This document shows positions 1 through 11,860 of a DNA stretch of 64,000 nucleotides, one piece after another. Source of the stretch: Karalla daura (lineage: Eukaryota > Chordata > Actinopteri > Chaetodontiformes > Leiognathidae); assembly GCA_029224185.1 (NCBI GenBank), contig CM055193.1:21568559-21632558 (forward strand), read 5' to 3'. The number at the start of each line of letters is the position of its first letter. The stretch's first letter is position 1. The position numbers and the translations under genes were made by a program. Under the pieces are notes generated by a model. It saw only the letters and a list, made by a program, of their open reading frames with translations. It searched no databases and had not been told where the DNA came from.

Positions 1-1175
1 GATGAGCAAATTCAGCAGTGTTCGGTCTGAGGTGAGGCAGTTAGTATTGCTGCCTCAATAAAGCGGGCATATGTGAGATCATATTTATGCTGCCTTCTCG
101 CACTATTATGGCAAATACCAGCAACCAACGGTGCATTCAGCTACACATGAATGAATTTCCACTGGAAATGTTTTAAATTTAATTTGATTTTGTTTTTTTC
201 GTGTGCTCTGATGTGCTGTGTGTATGTGTGTACAGTATGTAAAGAATGCAATGCAAGAGATATGAAACATAACCAGCAGTTAGTGTGCAAGCTTTGATTT
301 GAAAGCAAAACTCTATAACGTACATATGTTCATATTCATATAAAACTGACTCGGAAAGGATTGGCACCTCACCGGCCTCTAACCTCACCGCACATCACTG
401 GAGTGAGGCAGAGTGGAGGAGGTAAGCTGTTCGATTTAGGGAGAAGCAGCTCTGACACATCACAGCAGCCAAAAAAGGCATTATGCAGCAAGCCCCTTTG
501 TTCCCAAAGTCTGACCATCTCCTTCCCGTGAGGAACGGTTACTGCCAGGGCCTTCACCTGTGTCAAACCAAAAAGTATTTTTAACTTTGACAGCTTGCAG
601 AGAACCACAGGATAATATCAAGGCACATGTCCTGAAATTGCCATGAGCAGATACAGGTCTAAAAAACAAAGGTAGTCTGTTTACATTTTTCTACAACTTT
701 TTCTTTTCATTTTATTAGTTCTTTAATGGCATTGTCAAAGGCAATTTTTCTACTATTCAGACTTTATTTGTATTCATTAATTTCATTCATTTAATATAGT
801 GAAATATAAAAGCTGTTAATCCAGCAAGGTCGTGTCACATATATTATAATCATACACATCACCCAGTTCCTGTTCTAAAGAAATGACGGACACATGACTG
901 CATTGCACTTGCCAGTATCAGACTCACAGTATGTGCCCCCTTGTCTGCAAAAACAGAAAAATAACAGTGCCACTGCATCCTACACTTTATCTCCTTCACC
1001 ATTTCTCTTTGATTAACTTACATCTCTCTAAAATCTTTATTGTCTGGATTCATTTTGTAAACCTGCCAAATGAAATCCAGACCAAATTGCTTCACATGGC
1101 TCTGCTAGAGCCTATTTGATCACTTGAAGGTTGCAAGCCAGGGAATGACCGCTGAGCAGGTCACCAATCTATCTC

Positions 1176-1178
<3 letters not shown>
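1..1178. other. Intergenic, no gene seen
   Basis: AT-rich sequence with no recognisable exon. The last 30 bases before the CA tract resemble the end of a minus-strand SINE-like repeat (caggtcaccaatctatctcg). Confidence 0.6.
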
Positions 1179-1248
<70 letters not shown>

Positions 1249-1274
1249 ACACACACACACATACACACACACGC
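1179..1274. repeat. (CA)n microsatellite
   Basis: About 32 uninterrupted AC units, then an aaacag interruption and shorter AC runs with one AT and one GC step. It follows directly on a SINE-like 3' end, a common starting point for fish CA tracts. Confidence 0.97.
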
Positions 1275-2145
1275 ACTTCAATATGACACACCTTGGGGCA
1301 GTTAGGATTTTCCAATCATCGGCATGAAGCTATCTGCAGAGATTCTCATTCATTTTTGCAACACTTATGAAAAGGAAAGTTGTCAGCGCCTGAATTTGTT
1401 TGTAGATACATGGGAGATGTGGAAATCTGACTGCAGAAATTGGTGTCTGGAGCTGTTTCAAAAAAGCTGTATCGTGTACTCCATAAAAATATATCAAATT
1501 ATACTGTGAGGGCAAACCAATTTAATTCTCCCTCCAAAATTAAATCGAGATGAATTCCAATCATTTGTGTCTCGTTGATCACCTGGGAACAACCACTTTT
1601 CTAATTTAAATTTAGATGGGAATCTTTTTACTAAGGTGTTATGTTTATGGAACTGCATACATAAATATTGACATGCCAGGGGTGGTGGGGGCTGGGGGGG
1701 TAGTACCAAATCAACACTCGGCACCATGGGGATGGCGCCGGGGCTAATGTAATTCACAGGGCGAAGCTCAAGGTTATGGGGTTTAGACTCATAGATTCAA
1801 GATTCAGCTCAAACATGGGGTAGTGGAGCTACATAGCAAATGATGAAAACTTCTAGGATGAAAACTGCAAGGAGGTAAATCTATATTTATCTTCACCTTT
1901 AACTAACGGAGAGGTGCAAAAACAGGGAGAAAATGGATATGGGAGTGACTTTCACACCAGTCATATTTGTGCAGATATGGATCAATTAGAGAGACCCCCT
2001 GGAAGCGGATGACTAGTAGCTCATTTAGAGATGTTTGTCTGTCTCCAAGTGAGAGGCATTTGTTGCTTTTTATAAGACAAAATATCATTTCAAGCATAAC
2101 AGTGGATAAGTTGTTAGCACAGCTGTTCGGTATGTTTTTTTTTTT

Positions 2146-2222
2146 TCTGGGTGCTCAAGTTTCCTCTCACAGTCCAAAACACGCATGCCTAGCTGGATTG
2201 GAGAACCTAAAATTGGATGGAC
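2146..2222 (+). repeat. SINE-like repeat remnant
   Basis: The order 'gggtgctcaagtttcctc', 'cacagtccaaaacacgcatg', 'ctggattggagaacctaaa' follows the middle of an abundant teleost tRNA-headed repeat (tctccgggtact, cacagtccaaagacatgc, ttaattggtgactctaaa). Head and tail are lost. Family recognition is from memory. Confidence 0.5.
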
Positions 2223-2499
2223 AGACAACCAGCTATTTTTCAACAAGTGTGTTGGAGGACCTCATGAGACGTACAGAGGTGCTGTCTGTATCCATGACAG
2301 AAGCAGTACTGTAAGACTATGAGTTGCTTGGATCGGGTCACCCTTTTGCTTCTTGCAAAGAGGAGGAACAGATTTTACATCCATAACCTACCTCAAGGGA
2401 CAGGGAAAATGGGAGACTACAGAAACATACACAACCAAACGTGCACATGAAATGTAAAGATCTTTGTCTTGTTCTTCCACAATATCTCTGTATCTACGC

Positions 2500-2534
2500 A
2501 TCTACTCTGAGATTCTTCCAATCTCAGAGTAGAT
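2500..2534. repeat. Perfect 15-bp hairpin, 5-nt loop
   Basis: The arm atctactctgagatt (2500-2514) is followed by loop cttcc and the exact reverse complement at 2520-2534. Pairing continues two more positions on each side with one mismatch. No function is assigned. Confidence 0.85.
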
Positions 2535-2689
2535 ACATGCATCAAACATCACTAATTAGTATTATTCACATATGGCAACTGTCAAATAGTCATAAGAAAT
2601 TTGTTGGGAACTCTCCAGATACAATAACTATATATATAATAACTCTCCACATATTTAGTGCCCTATAGGCTACACTATTCTACTCCTTT

Positions 2690-2880
2690 CATTCCTTTAA
2701 CATTTATACTTTAAGTAGTTTAAAAACCAGCCCACTTATTACTTTTACTTGAGTAAAAAGCTTCAGCTGATACTTCTTTTACTGCTGATACAACTTATAC
2801 AGAAGTATTTATAAACCCTAGTATCTATACTTCTACTTTAGTAATAAGTGTGGATACTTTTTATCCCACTGCCTCCATTG
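2690..2880 (+). repeat. Dispersed teleost repeat remnant (MITE-like)
   Basis: It contains the succession 'acttttacttgagtaaaaag', 'gatacttcttttact', 'aaaccctagtatctatact' and 'ggatactttttatccc', which I recognise as a common short fish repeat rich in tactt/aagta inverted motifs. Termini are not clear. Confidence 0.45.
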
Positions 2881-5800
2881 TGTAGGGTGTACAGGGGGGA
2901 AGGTAGGTTTTTTGAACTGGGGGAGACAAAGCTGACAGCAGAGAGGTTTTTTTTTCCTAAAATGAGGGGGAACTGAGGGATCGAACTGCATTCATATCTG
3001 GGCGGGTCGAATCCCACCTGACCCACCTTACATCTGTGCCTGTGATGGTGTATGATGTAGGCAGGGACAGAGAGTTAATGTCAGTCTTAAAGGACTGAAA
3101 GAGAAAATGTATATGACACATGTTCTGTACGACACAGAGACACATGCTAAATAAAGGTGCATGCTACATGCTAGTAAAGGTGCAGGAGTGAATTTGCATG
3201 CAAATGTTCATATCATATTAAATATGATCTCATTTATTTAATTGCCGAGCATGACTGAGATGCCTGTCCCTCCATTAGCTGTGTTGATGTAAAACATCAG
3301 AGAGGGCAGCGTTGTGTCTGGAAACTCTGTTTCTTAATGTGTCTATTTTAAAGTTAGTTATAACTTCACTTATGAGATAAGGTGACAGTAGTAACAGTAT
3401 AATTAACAAAATAAAATGAATTTGATGCGCACTTCACAAGCCACATTTGCTCATATTAGATGCTACACAATAGTAAATGTGTTAATGAAATATGATTAAT
3501 TGCTAAATCAATACATTGTCAAAATATTAGAAGTCCTGGCTGACGCTCTTCTTTTTCATCCCCACTAAAGAGATTCGGGTGTGATGAACAGGAGCCCCCA
3601 CCCCCGACCAACTACCACCAGTAGAGATAAACACTTTGTGATGGGACAGGCCAAAGTCAGACAAAGCTTATTGGTTTTTTTTGCATCCAACATGGGACCA
3701 AAATAACGACCTGCCATCCCATCGATGGTGCTTCTGGGAAACATTGCGAAGCTGCAGCTGAATCAAGCAGATATGATCCGACAAGCAGTGCACTGTCAGA
3801 TGAAAAGCTGAGCCCAAAACCCAATAAATCTGGGCCCAAAACCCCAATACTGTAAAAAAAAAAAAAAAAACTTTTGTGCATTTAAACCTATTGCAAATGA
3901 TGCAATATTTTAAAAAAAGGGGAAAAAAAGCATAAAACCTATTAAACCCATCTCCTCCCACGGTTGTTACTCAACTGACACCAGGCTTGGTACAGAGCAT
4001 CTTCAGACTGTCCTACACAAATGATCCACACAGATTTTTGATTTATTGTAAATTGAGCCTACAGTGTATCAAAATGTTTTGACAATAAACAGTATTTTAA
4101 ATAAATACCTTGCTTGTAAATTCTTGCTTTATGCATTGTCTTAATTTGCATGACTATATTACTCTTATTCTTTACCTTTATTCATTACCTACATTACATT
4201 TACAATAGGTGTTGTGGATTAAACCAATAGCTGCTGAACAAATTTTGGTTTCACCTTGCACAATGACAGTAAAAAGATTCTTGATTCTCAATTCTTGAAT
4301 TTTGGAGTTCAGACACAACTGTGAAGTGAAGAAATACCCTGACTTACGGCAGAGAAATCAAAGAATGTGGATGAATAGTGCTCTTTCTGATGACCTCACT
4401 GCCACATAGTGGGAGATGTGAAGATGGCGGATTACTTTCTCACAATCACTCTTTTCAGTATGTTCAGTTCACAGTGTGAGTGTGTCTTGCGGTAACGCAG
4501 CACACCTGTGCTGTGTGCAGAACCACTCAGCCGCTCTCCCATCTCTCTGACCCTTGAGCTGTACAACTTTCACACAAACCGTTGTGCCGATTCCAGGTTT
4601 GTCCCATGCAGCACTTTGGCTAGTTAACCAATCCAGAGCACCTTTTTTTCTTTTCTTTTTATCCCAGATGACTTCTGCCAAAGGAAGGTAAACCATTTCA
4701 AATAAGACATCAAATTGTGCCTACTTATTATTTCGTAATAAAAAAATGAAAAGTTGCAGCTGTTATTTTTATTTTTCATTCAATATAGGGACTAATTATT
4801 CATATCATTGCTTACTTGCGCATCTAAACGTTCACGTGACTATACAGATGGAAGGAAAAGGAGTAATTCCTATCAGGGGCGTGGTTTCTTGGGTATCAAC
4901 ATTTTCAATATGAGAAGTGACCTTAGAAAGTATTTGAAATCCAAAACTGTCAATATTTTACTATTGATCTGGCAATCAGTACTTCATCTGCTGTGGAGGA
5001 TCTGTCTTACTCTCCCCTATCTTTTGGAGGATTTTGCCTCCATGTGAATCCACATGCTCCTCACATTCTTTAAAAGCTGTCTCAAAAAGGATGTTCCTTT
5101 ATGGCAAAATTGAACCATTTGCACGTTATTTATCCTTACAAATGTCTCTGACCCAGTGAGACCCAATGGGAGTTCAAAAGGGGGGACTATTACGAACAGA
5201 TTCAGGTGGTTCTCAAGGACACTACACAGTGCACAGGATGGGCCCAGTCTGCGGGAATAACTGTGCTGTTGAGATGGAAATATTTTTTACTGCAATGCTT
5301 CATCTGAATGTTGAAGAGAGGAAGTGGTGAATGGAAATGGGTTGAACCTCAACAGGAGTACTGTGAGCTCATAGATCACGCAGCGATTGGTTGATAAAAC
5401 GTGATGGAGTCTGGCCCCAACAGCCAATCCCATATTATCTCAAAGTCAGTGGGTTGGGTCAATTTACAGTTTTTTTCAGGTTTCAAAAATATATGCATCT
5501 TATAACTGTGTCACTCAGAGTAAATAACATTTTTCCCGATCAATCATCTGGACATACTAGTTCTTCACAAAGCTGCACTCACTCTTTGTTTTACATGTAT
5601 GAGGCACACAACATGTTTTCAGCACTTAGTGTAATCACTGCTAAGGGTCTATTGCCATGTGATTTGATTACAAAGCCACCCACGTTTTGAGTGCCCAGCA
5701 TTCATTAGTTTATGAGATTAGCGTTATGGGATGGCAGCTTTATCGGAGAGGCTGCTCTGCAGAGAGCGGCGGGAGGGAGGAAACCAAGAGGAAAACATCA

Positions 5801-7714
5801 ACAACACAAAACACTGCTATTATTTACCTCCTGGGACACGTTGCTATCAGTGAGCCTGACCTTCACCACTGAGCTCCATCTGTTCAGTAACGTATGTTTA
5901 GTTTCACAGCAGGCTAAAATCCAAATCAGTTTTTGCCAAGTGTGATTGGCAAAATGTATCAGGGGAGAATTTAAGAGGGTTGTCACCGATCACACAAAGC
6001 AGTATCAACAACTGTGTTTTCACTGACATGTCCAAATCCCTACAAACATGAAGTCCCATCTATGACTAAAACTAAATGAGGTCTGTTCTCTAATGAATCC
6101 TGTCTTCATGGTGGTGAATTGAAATTACATAACTGCTAAATACGTACCAAAAGGCAAAGTTAGCGTAATGCTTAAACATTGGGGTTTTGAGTTCAATGTT
6201 AAAATATCTTTTTTTTTCTTAACTTTTTTTTAACTGTGATATTGTGGTATTTTACAAATTGTGCTGCACATGCTTCAATTCACAATATACTGTAAGTATA
6301 AGTTTTTTTTAAAGTTTTCCAATACTTAATATCTTAACCTGGAACAAAACTGGTTCAGACATTTTAACTTTCTTGTGGTTGTGCATAGGTTCCCCCAGCT
6401 TCATTGTGCTTTGTTTCTAAGCAATAATTTAAAACTGTCTGATCATATAATATTAATGTGGTCTCTGCCGCCATTCAATTTTGGTGAGGTGACACTGTTG
6501 CCTGTTGATGCCTTTTCCTCATACATCTATCTGTCCATCCACCCACTTTCTGATGATCAGTATTCAAGCGGTGTAATCAAGTCTGGTCACTGGCAGCAGA
6601 AATCTGTTTGAGGTGACATCCAAAAAGCTCCAGGGAGGGCGCAATTAATTGTGAGGAGTGACGAAAAGGAAGGAAAGGCTGAGAGATTGAGGCAAGGAGT
6701 AGAAACATTTCAGAGAGGCGTGGAAGCAGTCCGCTATCTGCAGGCACTCATATTGAGAAAGGACGTCAGAAAAAAAAAATGTTAGAACAGAGATTACAAC
6801 AACAAGTGGACAGGTAGGTTTTGCACCCTCTGAGAATCGACCAGGATGTTGTTGTATGTTTTCTGAGACCGGGAACACAATGTCATTCCTGCATCCCGCA
6901 GGATCATGTGATGGAAAATCATTAAGCTCTCAGAGGAATTGGCTGCCATGACATGCCACGGCCTTTTAATAGATCAATGCATAGTGACGGAAAGCTTAAA
7001 AGAGGAAGAAAGCAGTAGAAGAAATCACGTCCATTTATTCGTAAGAAACAAGATAGAAAACAAAAGACTTTGGAGTAAAGTAGATATGTGTAGGAAATAA
7101 ACCCAATCTACATTAACGATATGCAGGCTGTCAGAATTGAAATTACAATAAGTATGCAAGGAAACCATACGCGCAAAAATAGGTGCATGTCTGTAATATT
7201 AACTCATTACAACATAAACATTGTTAGATTTGCATTTGTGGGATCTTTTCTTCAGTTGGCTGTGCACATTTTACAAAATACTAACAACAAAGTAGAGGCA
7301 GCTGATTGGGAGGAGTTGAAGATGAGCTTGCTTGAGAGAAATTATATAGGAAATGTACTCTAGTGATCTATACTTGAGGATTGCCCCAAAGACCTTAATG
7401 CAGTCAGTTTACTCATATTCCTTCAAATGCTGATCCCCCCCCCATAGCCATACATTTCAGCTTTTTTGTTCATTCATCCTTTGTGAAGAACGATGAGCAA
7501 CACAGCAATAAAGGAAAAAAAAACAATCAAAGTGAGCGGAGGAAAGCATTTATAGATTTTGAGAAGTATTATTTAAAAGCGGAGGCGGATGTTGAACAGA
7601 ATGCAGAGCGAGGAGAGAAATCACTCTCTGTGTCATTAACCTTTTTGAGATTCATCAGCACGAAACACAGGAGAACAAGAGGTCTTTCTTTTTTATTTTT
7701 TTTCTTTCTGGCAG
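2881..7714. other. Intergenic, no gene seen
   Basis: Apart from the A-tailed stretch at 3540-3870, I see AT-rich unique-looking DNA with no conserved coding frame. The short open frames here have no domain or codon signal. Confidence 0.55.
3540..3870 (+). repeat. Possible processed retrocopy 3' end
   Basis: AATAAA at 3823-3828 is followed 25 nt later by 17 uninterrupted A residues (3854-3870), the arrangement expected at the 3' end of a reverse-transcribed mRNA. The upstream body has no long reading frame and I do not recognise it, so the left limit is a guess. Confidence 0.3.
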
Positions 7715-7811
7715 AAAGTCAATACAAGGGACTAATGGAGGAAGGGGGGAGCAGAGCACTGGACAAATAATTACTTTGTACAAAGAAGAAGTAGGAAGAG
7801 CTGTGGGAAAG
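7715..7811 (+). other. Exon-like segment with good splice signals
   Basis: A T/C-rich tract ends in tttctttctggcag at 7714, and 97 bases later AAAG is followed by GTAAGTG (7812-7818). One of three frames is open throughout (32 codons), which is not significant at this length. It could belong to a non-coding RNA or be chance. Confidence 0.2.
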
Positions 7812-8199
7812 GTAAGTGCTTCATCCAGGTCGTCTTTATTACCCTCATCGACAAGGGTTTAAGGATGAATGCAATTTTCCAGACATGTCATGAGTTCCCC
7901 TTGGTAAAGGCTATCAATCATACTTTTTGTCTTTTTGTCTCACTGACCTGATCAGGAGCTCTCCAAATGCTACATTTAGTAGCATTTCACAACCATTAAG
8001 CTGTACAAAAGGGCAACTCAGACTAGCGTCTCTACTTGGATGAAACAGTCAAAAAAAGGCTTCCTGTATCGAGTCAGGGGTTCAGCTTCAGTCATCTTGC
8101 TCGGTTTCAATGTGCAGATTCAGCATTCAGGTTTCCGACCCAGCAGATTGCTGACCGGAAGAATGGGCTGGTGACCAGCAGACCATCACAACACTGTTA

Positions 8200-8235
8200 C
8201 GGTAGAAAGCGGGTCAAATAATGGATGGACAGATA
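8200..8235 (+). repeat. SINE-like 3' end remnant
   Basis: gtagaaagcgggtc followed by aatggatggacag resembles the 3' end of the same teleost repeat (gcggtagaagatggatgg). The fragment is very short. Confidence 0.35.
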
Positions 8236-8754
8236 AACTCAAGTTCTGAGGCTTCGATGGGCCTTCAAGGACACAAGTCATTTTATGTCATGAGGTAGGA
8301 CTGGAAATCCACTCATGCCACATGTCAGTCTGCATTACCTCACTTCTTTCTTCTCTGACATCCTCATACACTTGACCAGGATCCACCTTCTATATCAGTG
8401 ACAGTCCAGTGTATCATTTCCTGACTGAGTAGTTGGAGGATCCTTTGCTTCTCTGGTCTCTGGTCTGCTTGTCTAGTCGATGAACACTGCCTGGTCAACA
8501 CCCACACCAAACAGGAATCACTCCAATAGTACTTCTGCCTTCTGCTCACTTTTGAAAACTCAACGTATTTTAATGTGCACTCTTCTTTCATCATTTGAAA
8601 GAACAAGAAACAAGAAAAAAGGCATGTGCAAAAACATATAAGGATAAAGATATACAGGACCTACCAATACTGCAAGTGTGATTTTGTGCTGGTATTGTTC
8701 ATATTCTGGTATTCTGGTCCAATTTTCTAACCTGCTTTGTACTCAGTAGTGCCT

Positions 8755-8975
8755 ATTTCATATAGAGCAAAGGTAGGGAACACATCTGAGACAGGTCCAT
8801 CACAGTCCATCACAAACACCACACCATTGTGCTGTATACACCTCTGCATAATTTAGAGTCTTTAATAAACCTGAAAGCATTTTTTTGCACTGTGAGAGAG
8901 GTGACTGTGCGTACACGATTGGGACAACAAACTTGCAACCTTTTGCTTTAAGGCAACTGCATTGCATCACCGGGA
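8755..8975 (-). repeat. SINE-like repeat copy with tRNA-like head
   Basis: On the minus strand it begins 'ggtgatgcaatgcagttgcc', continues to 'aggtttattaaagactctaa' and ends 'gatggactgtgatggacctg', keeping the order head, 'gactctaaat' core and 'ggcgacctgtcc' end of the common repeat. Heavily diverged. Confidence 0.5.
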
Positions 8976-11324
8976 GGCTCTTATTGTGGTTAGAGATGAA
9001 ACATTCATCAAAATATTGAAACTTTTTTTTTTATCTTTTCATTGTTTTCTCGTCCTACAGCCTGTTACCATGCACGGATGTCCATCAAAAGGGCATAAAG
9101 GTTTCACAATGTGTAGAGCATGTGGGAGTTCTTTTGATCATCTTTATGAAAAACCTAGTCCCTCCACACAGGGTTTCAAAGAACAGGCAGTGCTGGGTCC
9201 ACTGTGCTTTCAAATCCATCTGCTTTAGTTGAAAGTATTCATCAGAGCCAGGTTCTGCTGTTCTCATTTAACAGGGAGAAGGACAGGTCTGCACAAAGCA
9301 CAAATAAAAGAGTGACACATTCCACTTAACAGTTGTATACAAATGCATGCACGGACCGTATGGGCAGGCATACGTTATAATCTGAAGCTAACATGAAAAC
9401 ATTTCTGCAGGAATAAAGATGAAACCAGCTATGCGGTGCATTTATTTCTTTTACATAGTGAAAATTTATAGGTAGGCGCTGAATGCCAACGATGCTCTAC
9501 AGACTGCATCGATTGAAAATCTAAGGCAGAGCGTTCTTACCAATGACTCTGCTCTCAGTGATACATGCAGAATCAGGCCAGCATTAACTTGCTTGTGAAA
9601 ACACTCACACGGTGGCAATGAGGTCAGAAGGGCTCAGCAAGAGCCGCAAACAAGCTCCCTCTCTCTTCTCTTTGTAGAATACTGATTCAGTCAATTTCAA
9701 ACATCTCTGCTCCTAGTCAAGCATCAAAATCATTATTGTCTAGAATACTTGTCGATGCCAGCAGTTGCATTCTTTCAAAACATGTGCATACAACCCTGTC
9801 AATCACATTACACATATGATGGTATAGAATTGAGTAGAATACAATAATCTTCATTATTAGTGACGCAGTGCAGAACACGTCTGCCTCCACATCCACAAAC
9901 TGTAGTGTCAGCAAAGCAATTAATGAAAAAAAACATAAATGTAAATGGATCAGTTACCTTAATTTAGATTCTCAAAGGGACTTGATATACTCGATACAAA
10001 AGTTTTTCAAGGGACCCGTTTTATTATATCCTCGTTCCATGGACAGATCTGTCCCTGATTGATAGAGCAGCCGCTGAAAAGCTACTCACAGCTAAAACTG
10101 TAGCTCATTGTTAAATAAACTTTTGCTCAGCATCTGCTGTCTGTTGCCATGCTGTTGCAAAGCCGGTGGTGTTAACAGCAGCGGGCTCAACCCGTGGTGG
10201 CTGATCAAACCGCTGAGCTGCTCCGATACGTCCATGTCGTGCTGCTCCTCTACGGACTCGTGTCTGGCAGCTTATCTGACCTGCTCAGCGACAGCAGCTG
10301 GGCTTTGTTCCTTTTTCAGCTTATTCAACACATTCCACTGTCAGGGTTGTTTAACGTCGACCCAAATGCAACACATAAGGCCCTGTGTGGAGAATTTTTT
10401 TTTTTTTTTAATCCTTAACTCCAGATCATCACCAGCCAGACGTGTCATTGTTCTGCATGGCTTGTCGTGCTTATAATCATCATCAGAGTTCTTTTTTTGT
10501 TTTTGTTTTTGTGGTTTTTGGACAGGTTGAATGAGCTGGACCAGACTGGGTGGACAGAAGGACAGAGACGAGAGACAGGAATAGTGATAAAAACAACAGA
10601 GAAACAGTAACAAAAACAACAGACTGCTGAATGTCCTTGTCTTCAGCCAGGGAAAAAGGTCAAATATGACGCTGCTTCTCATAGTCCTCCACCACTTCCA
10701 GATGCTTCCTGCTTTCCAAATCAGATTCAAGTCACGAGTGTTGGCGTACAGAGCACCCTCTGGATCTGCTCCCACTTACCTGGATTCCACCACTCAGCTT
10801 TATGCTCCTTCTGGAGCGCTGCATTCCTCCATAGAATCCCATCTGGCATTGCCACATTACCATATATATACGTTGAAGAAATTTCTGTCCCATTTAATGA
10901 AAAAATATTCAAAATCTGAAAACAAAAATTGAAAGTGCTGCCCGACAGTGGACCTCCCAATACTTTTTACACCTCTAAACAGTTGTATACTTTAATATAA
11001 TATTAAAACAGTTGTACATTCACACTTTATTTCACTGTTTTTTTTGTGTGTGTGGCATATCCAAGATGTGTGTCCTGCTTTAGCCCTATGTGAGCATTTT
11101 GTGAGAATTTTGTGTTATTGTGAGGAAAAACTGGCTGTCTTGCACATTGGAGCAATGGCCTGATTTGTTGTACTAAGATGTATATGTCTTGTGCATGACA
11201 TAGAATAAACAATTTCCTTTTGGAGGTAAATGAAATATTCATCTTGTCTTATCTCATATTACCTTTCCTCTCCATGTGTGCTTTGCCATAAGCTCATCTT
11301 TTATTTACTGAAAATGATACAGCT
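8976..11324. other. Intergenic, no gene seen
   Basis: No supported gene. A good acceptor-like tract ends at 9060 (ttctcgtcctacag) but I see no matching donor. The stretch 10120-10340 is somewhat richer in CpG and borders a poly-T run at 10397-10410. It may be an old retroelement, but I could not identify it. Confidence 0.5.
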
Positions 11325-11600
11325 GGTTGTCAAGCCGGCCCAGTGGTCAGTGCTGTCACTGCACACCAAAAGGTCCCTGGTTTGAAAGCCGGAGTTTCTC
11401 TGGGTGCTGTAGTTTGTGACAGTCCATAAACATGCATGCATGACTGGGCCAACTGGACACTCTAAACTGCCCCTACATACGAGAGTGAATGGGTTATATG
11501 TCCTGTTATGGCCTGGTGACCTGTCCAGTGTTTACTCTGGTGACAGGTAACAACAGACCTGACAGAGCTGGGTATAAAGAGGGTAAAAAATTGGGTCAGA
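11325..11600 (+). repeat. SINE-like repeat copy
   Basis: The order is typical of the abundant teleost tRNA-headed repeat: 'cccagtggtcagtgctgtca' (A-box region), 'ggtccctggtttgaaagccg' (B-box region), 'cagtccataaacatgcatg', 'actctaaactgccccta', 'ggcctggtgacctgtccag'. It is one of the fullest copies in the window. Confidence 0.65.
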
Positions 11601-11654
11601 TGTGAATGAATAAAGGAATTAATGAAGCTACTGTATGGGAATTGTCATTGCCTA

Positions 11655-11860
11655 AGGTCACTACAGAGGCCCAATGCCCTGTCCTTGATCCTGCCTGAGG
11701 TTTATAACCATAAAAGGCAGTCTTTCCTTGCCATTGTCACTTGCTCATACGTGGGATTTGTTGGGCTCCATTTTTGTTTATCTATGTTGTTTGTGTAATT
11801 TGTCTTGACAGGACATTAAAAGTTGACTTTGAATAAAGGTGAGTTGAATGAATCTTTCAA
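11655..11860 (+). repeat. Dispersed teleost repeat (3' tail)
   Basis: 'cttgatcctgcctgaggttt', 'gtctttccttgccattgtca', 'gggatttgttgggctcc' and a tail with 'gaataaaggtgagttgaatg' match the order of a very common fish repeat tail ending near a ttgaattgaa motif. I do not assign a superfamily. Confidence 0.55.

Noticed and set aside
9061..9228. Possible exon after the good acceptor-like tract ending at 9060
   Set aside because: No donor or conserved frame follows, and it adjoins a SINE-like copy whose insertion could bring such tracts.
10341..10775. 144-residue open frame, minus strand
   Set aside because: It is carried by poly-T and GTTTTT-type simple sequence giving runs of K and Q. No gene signal.
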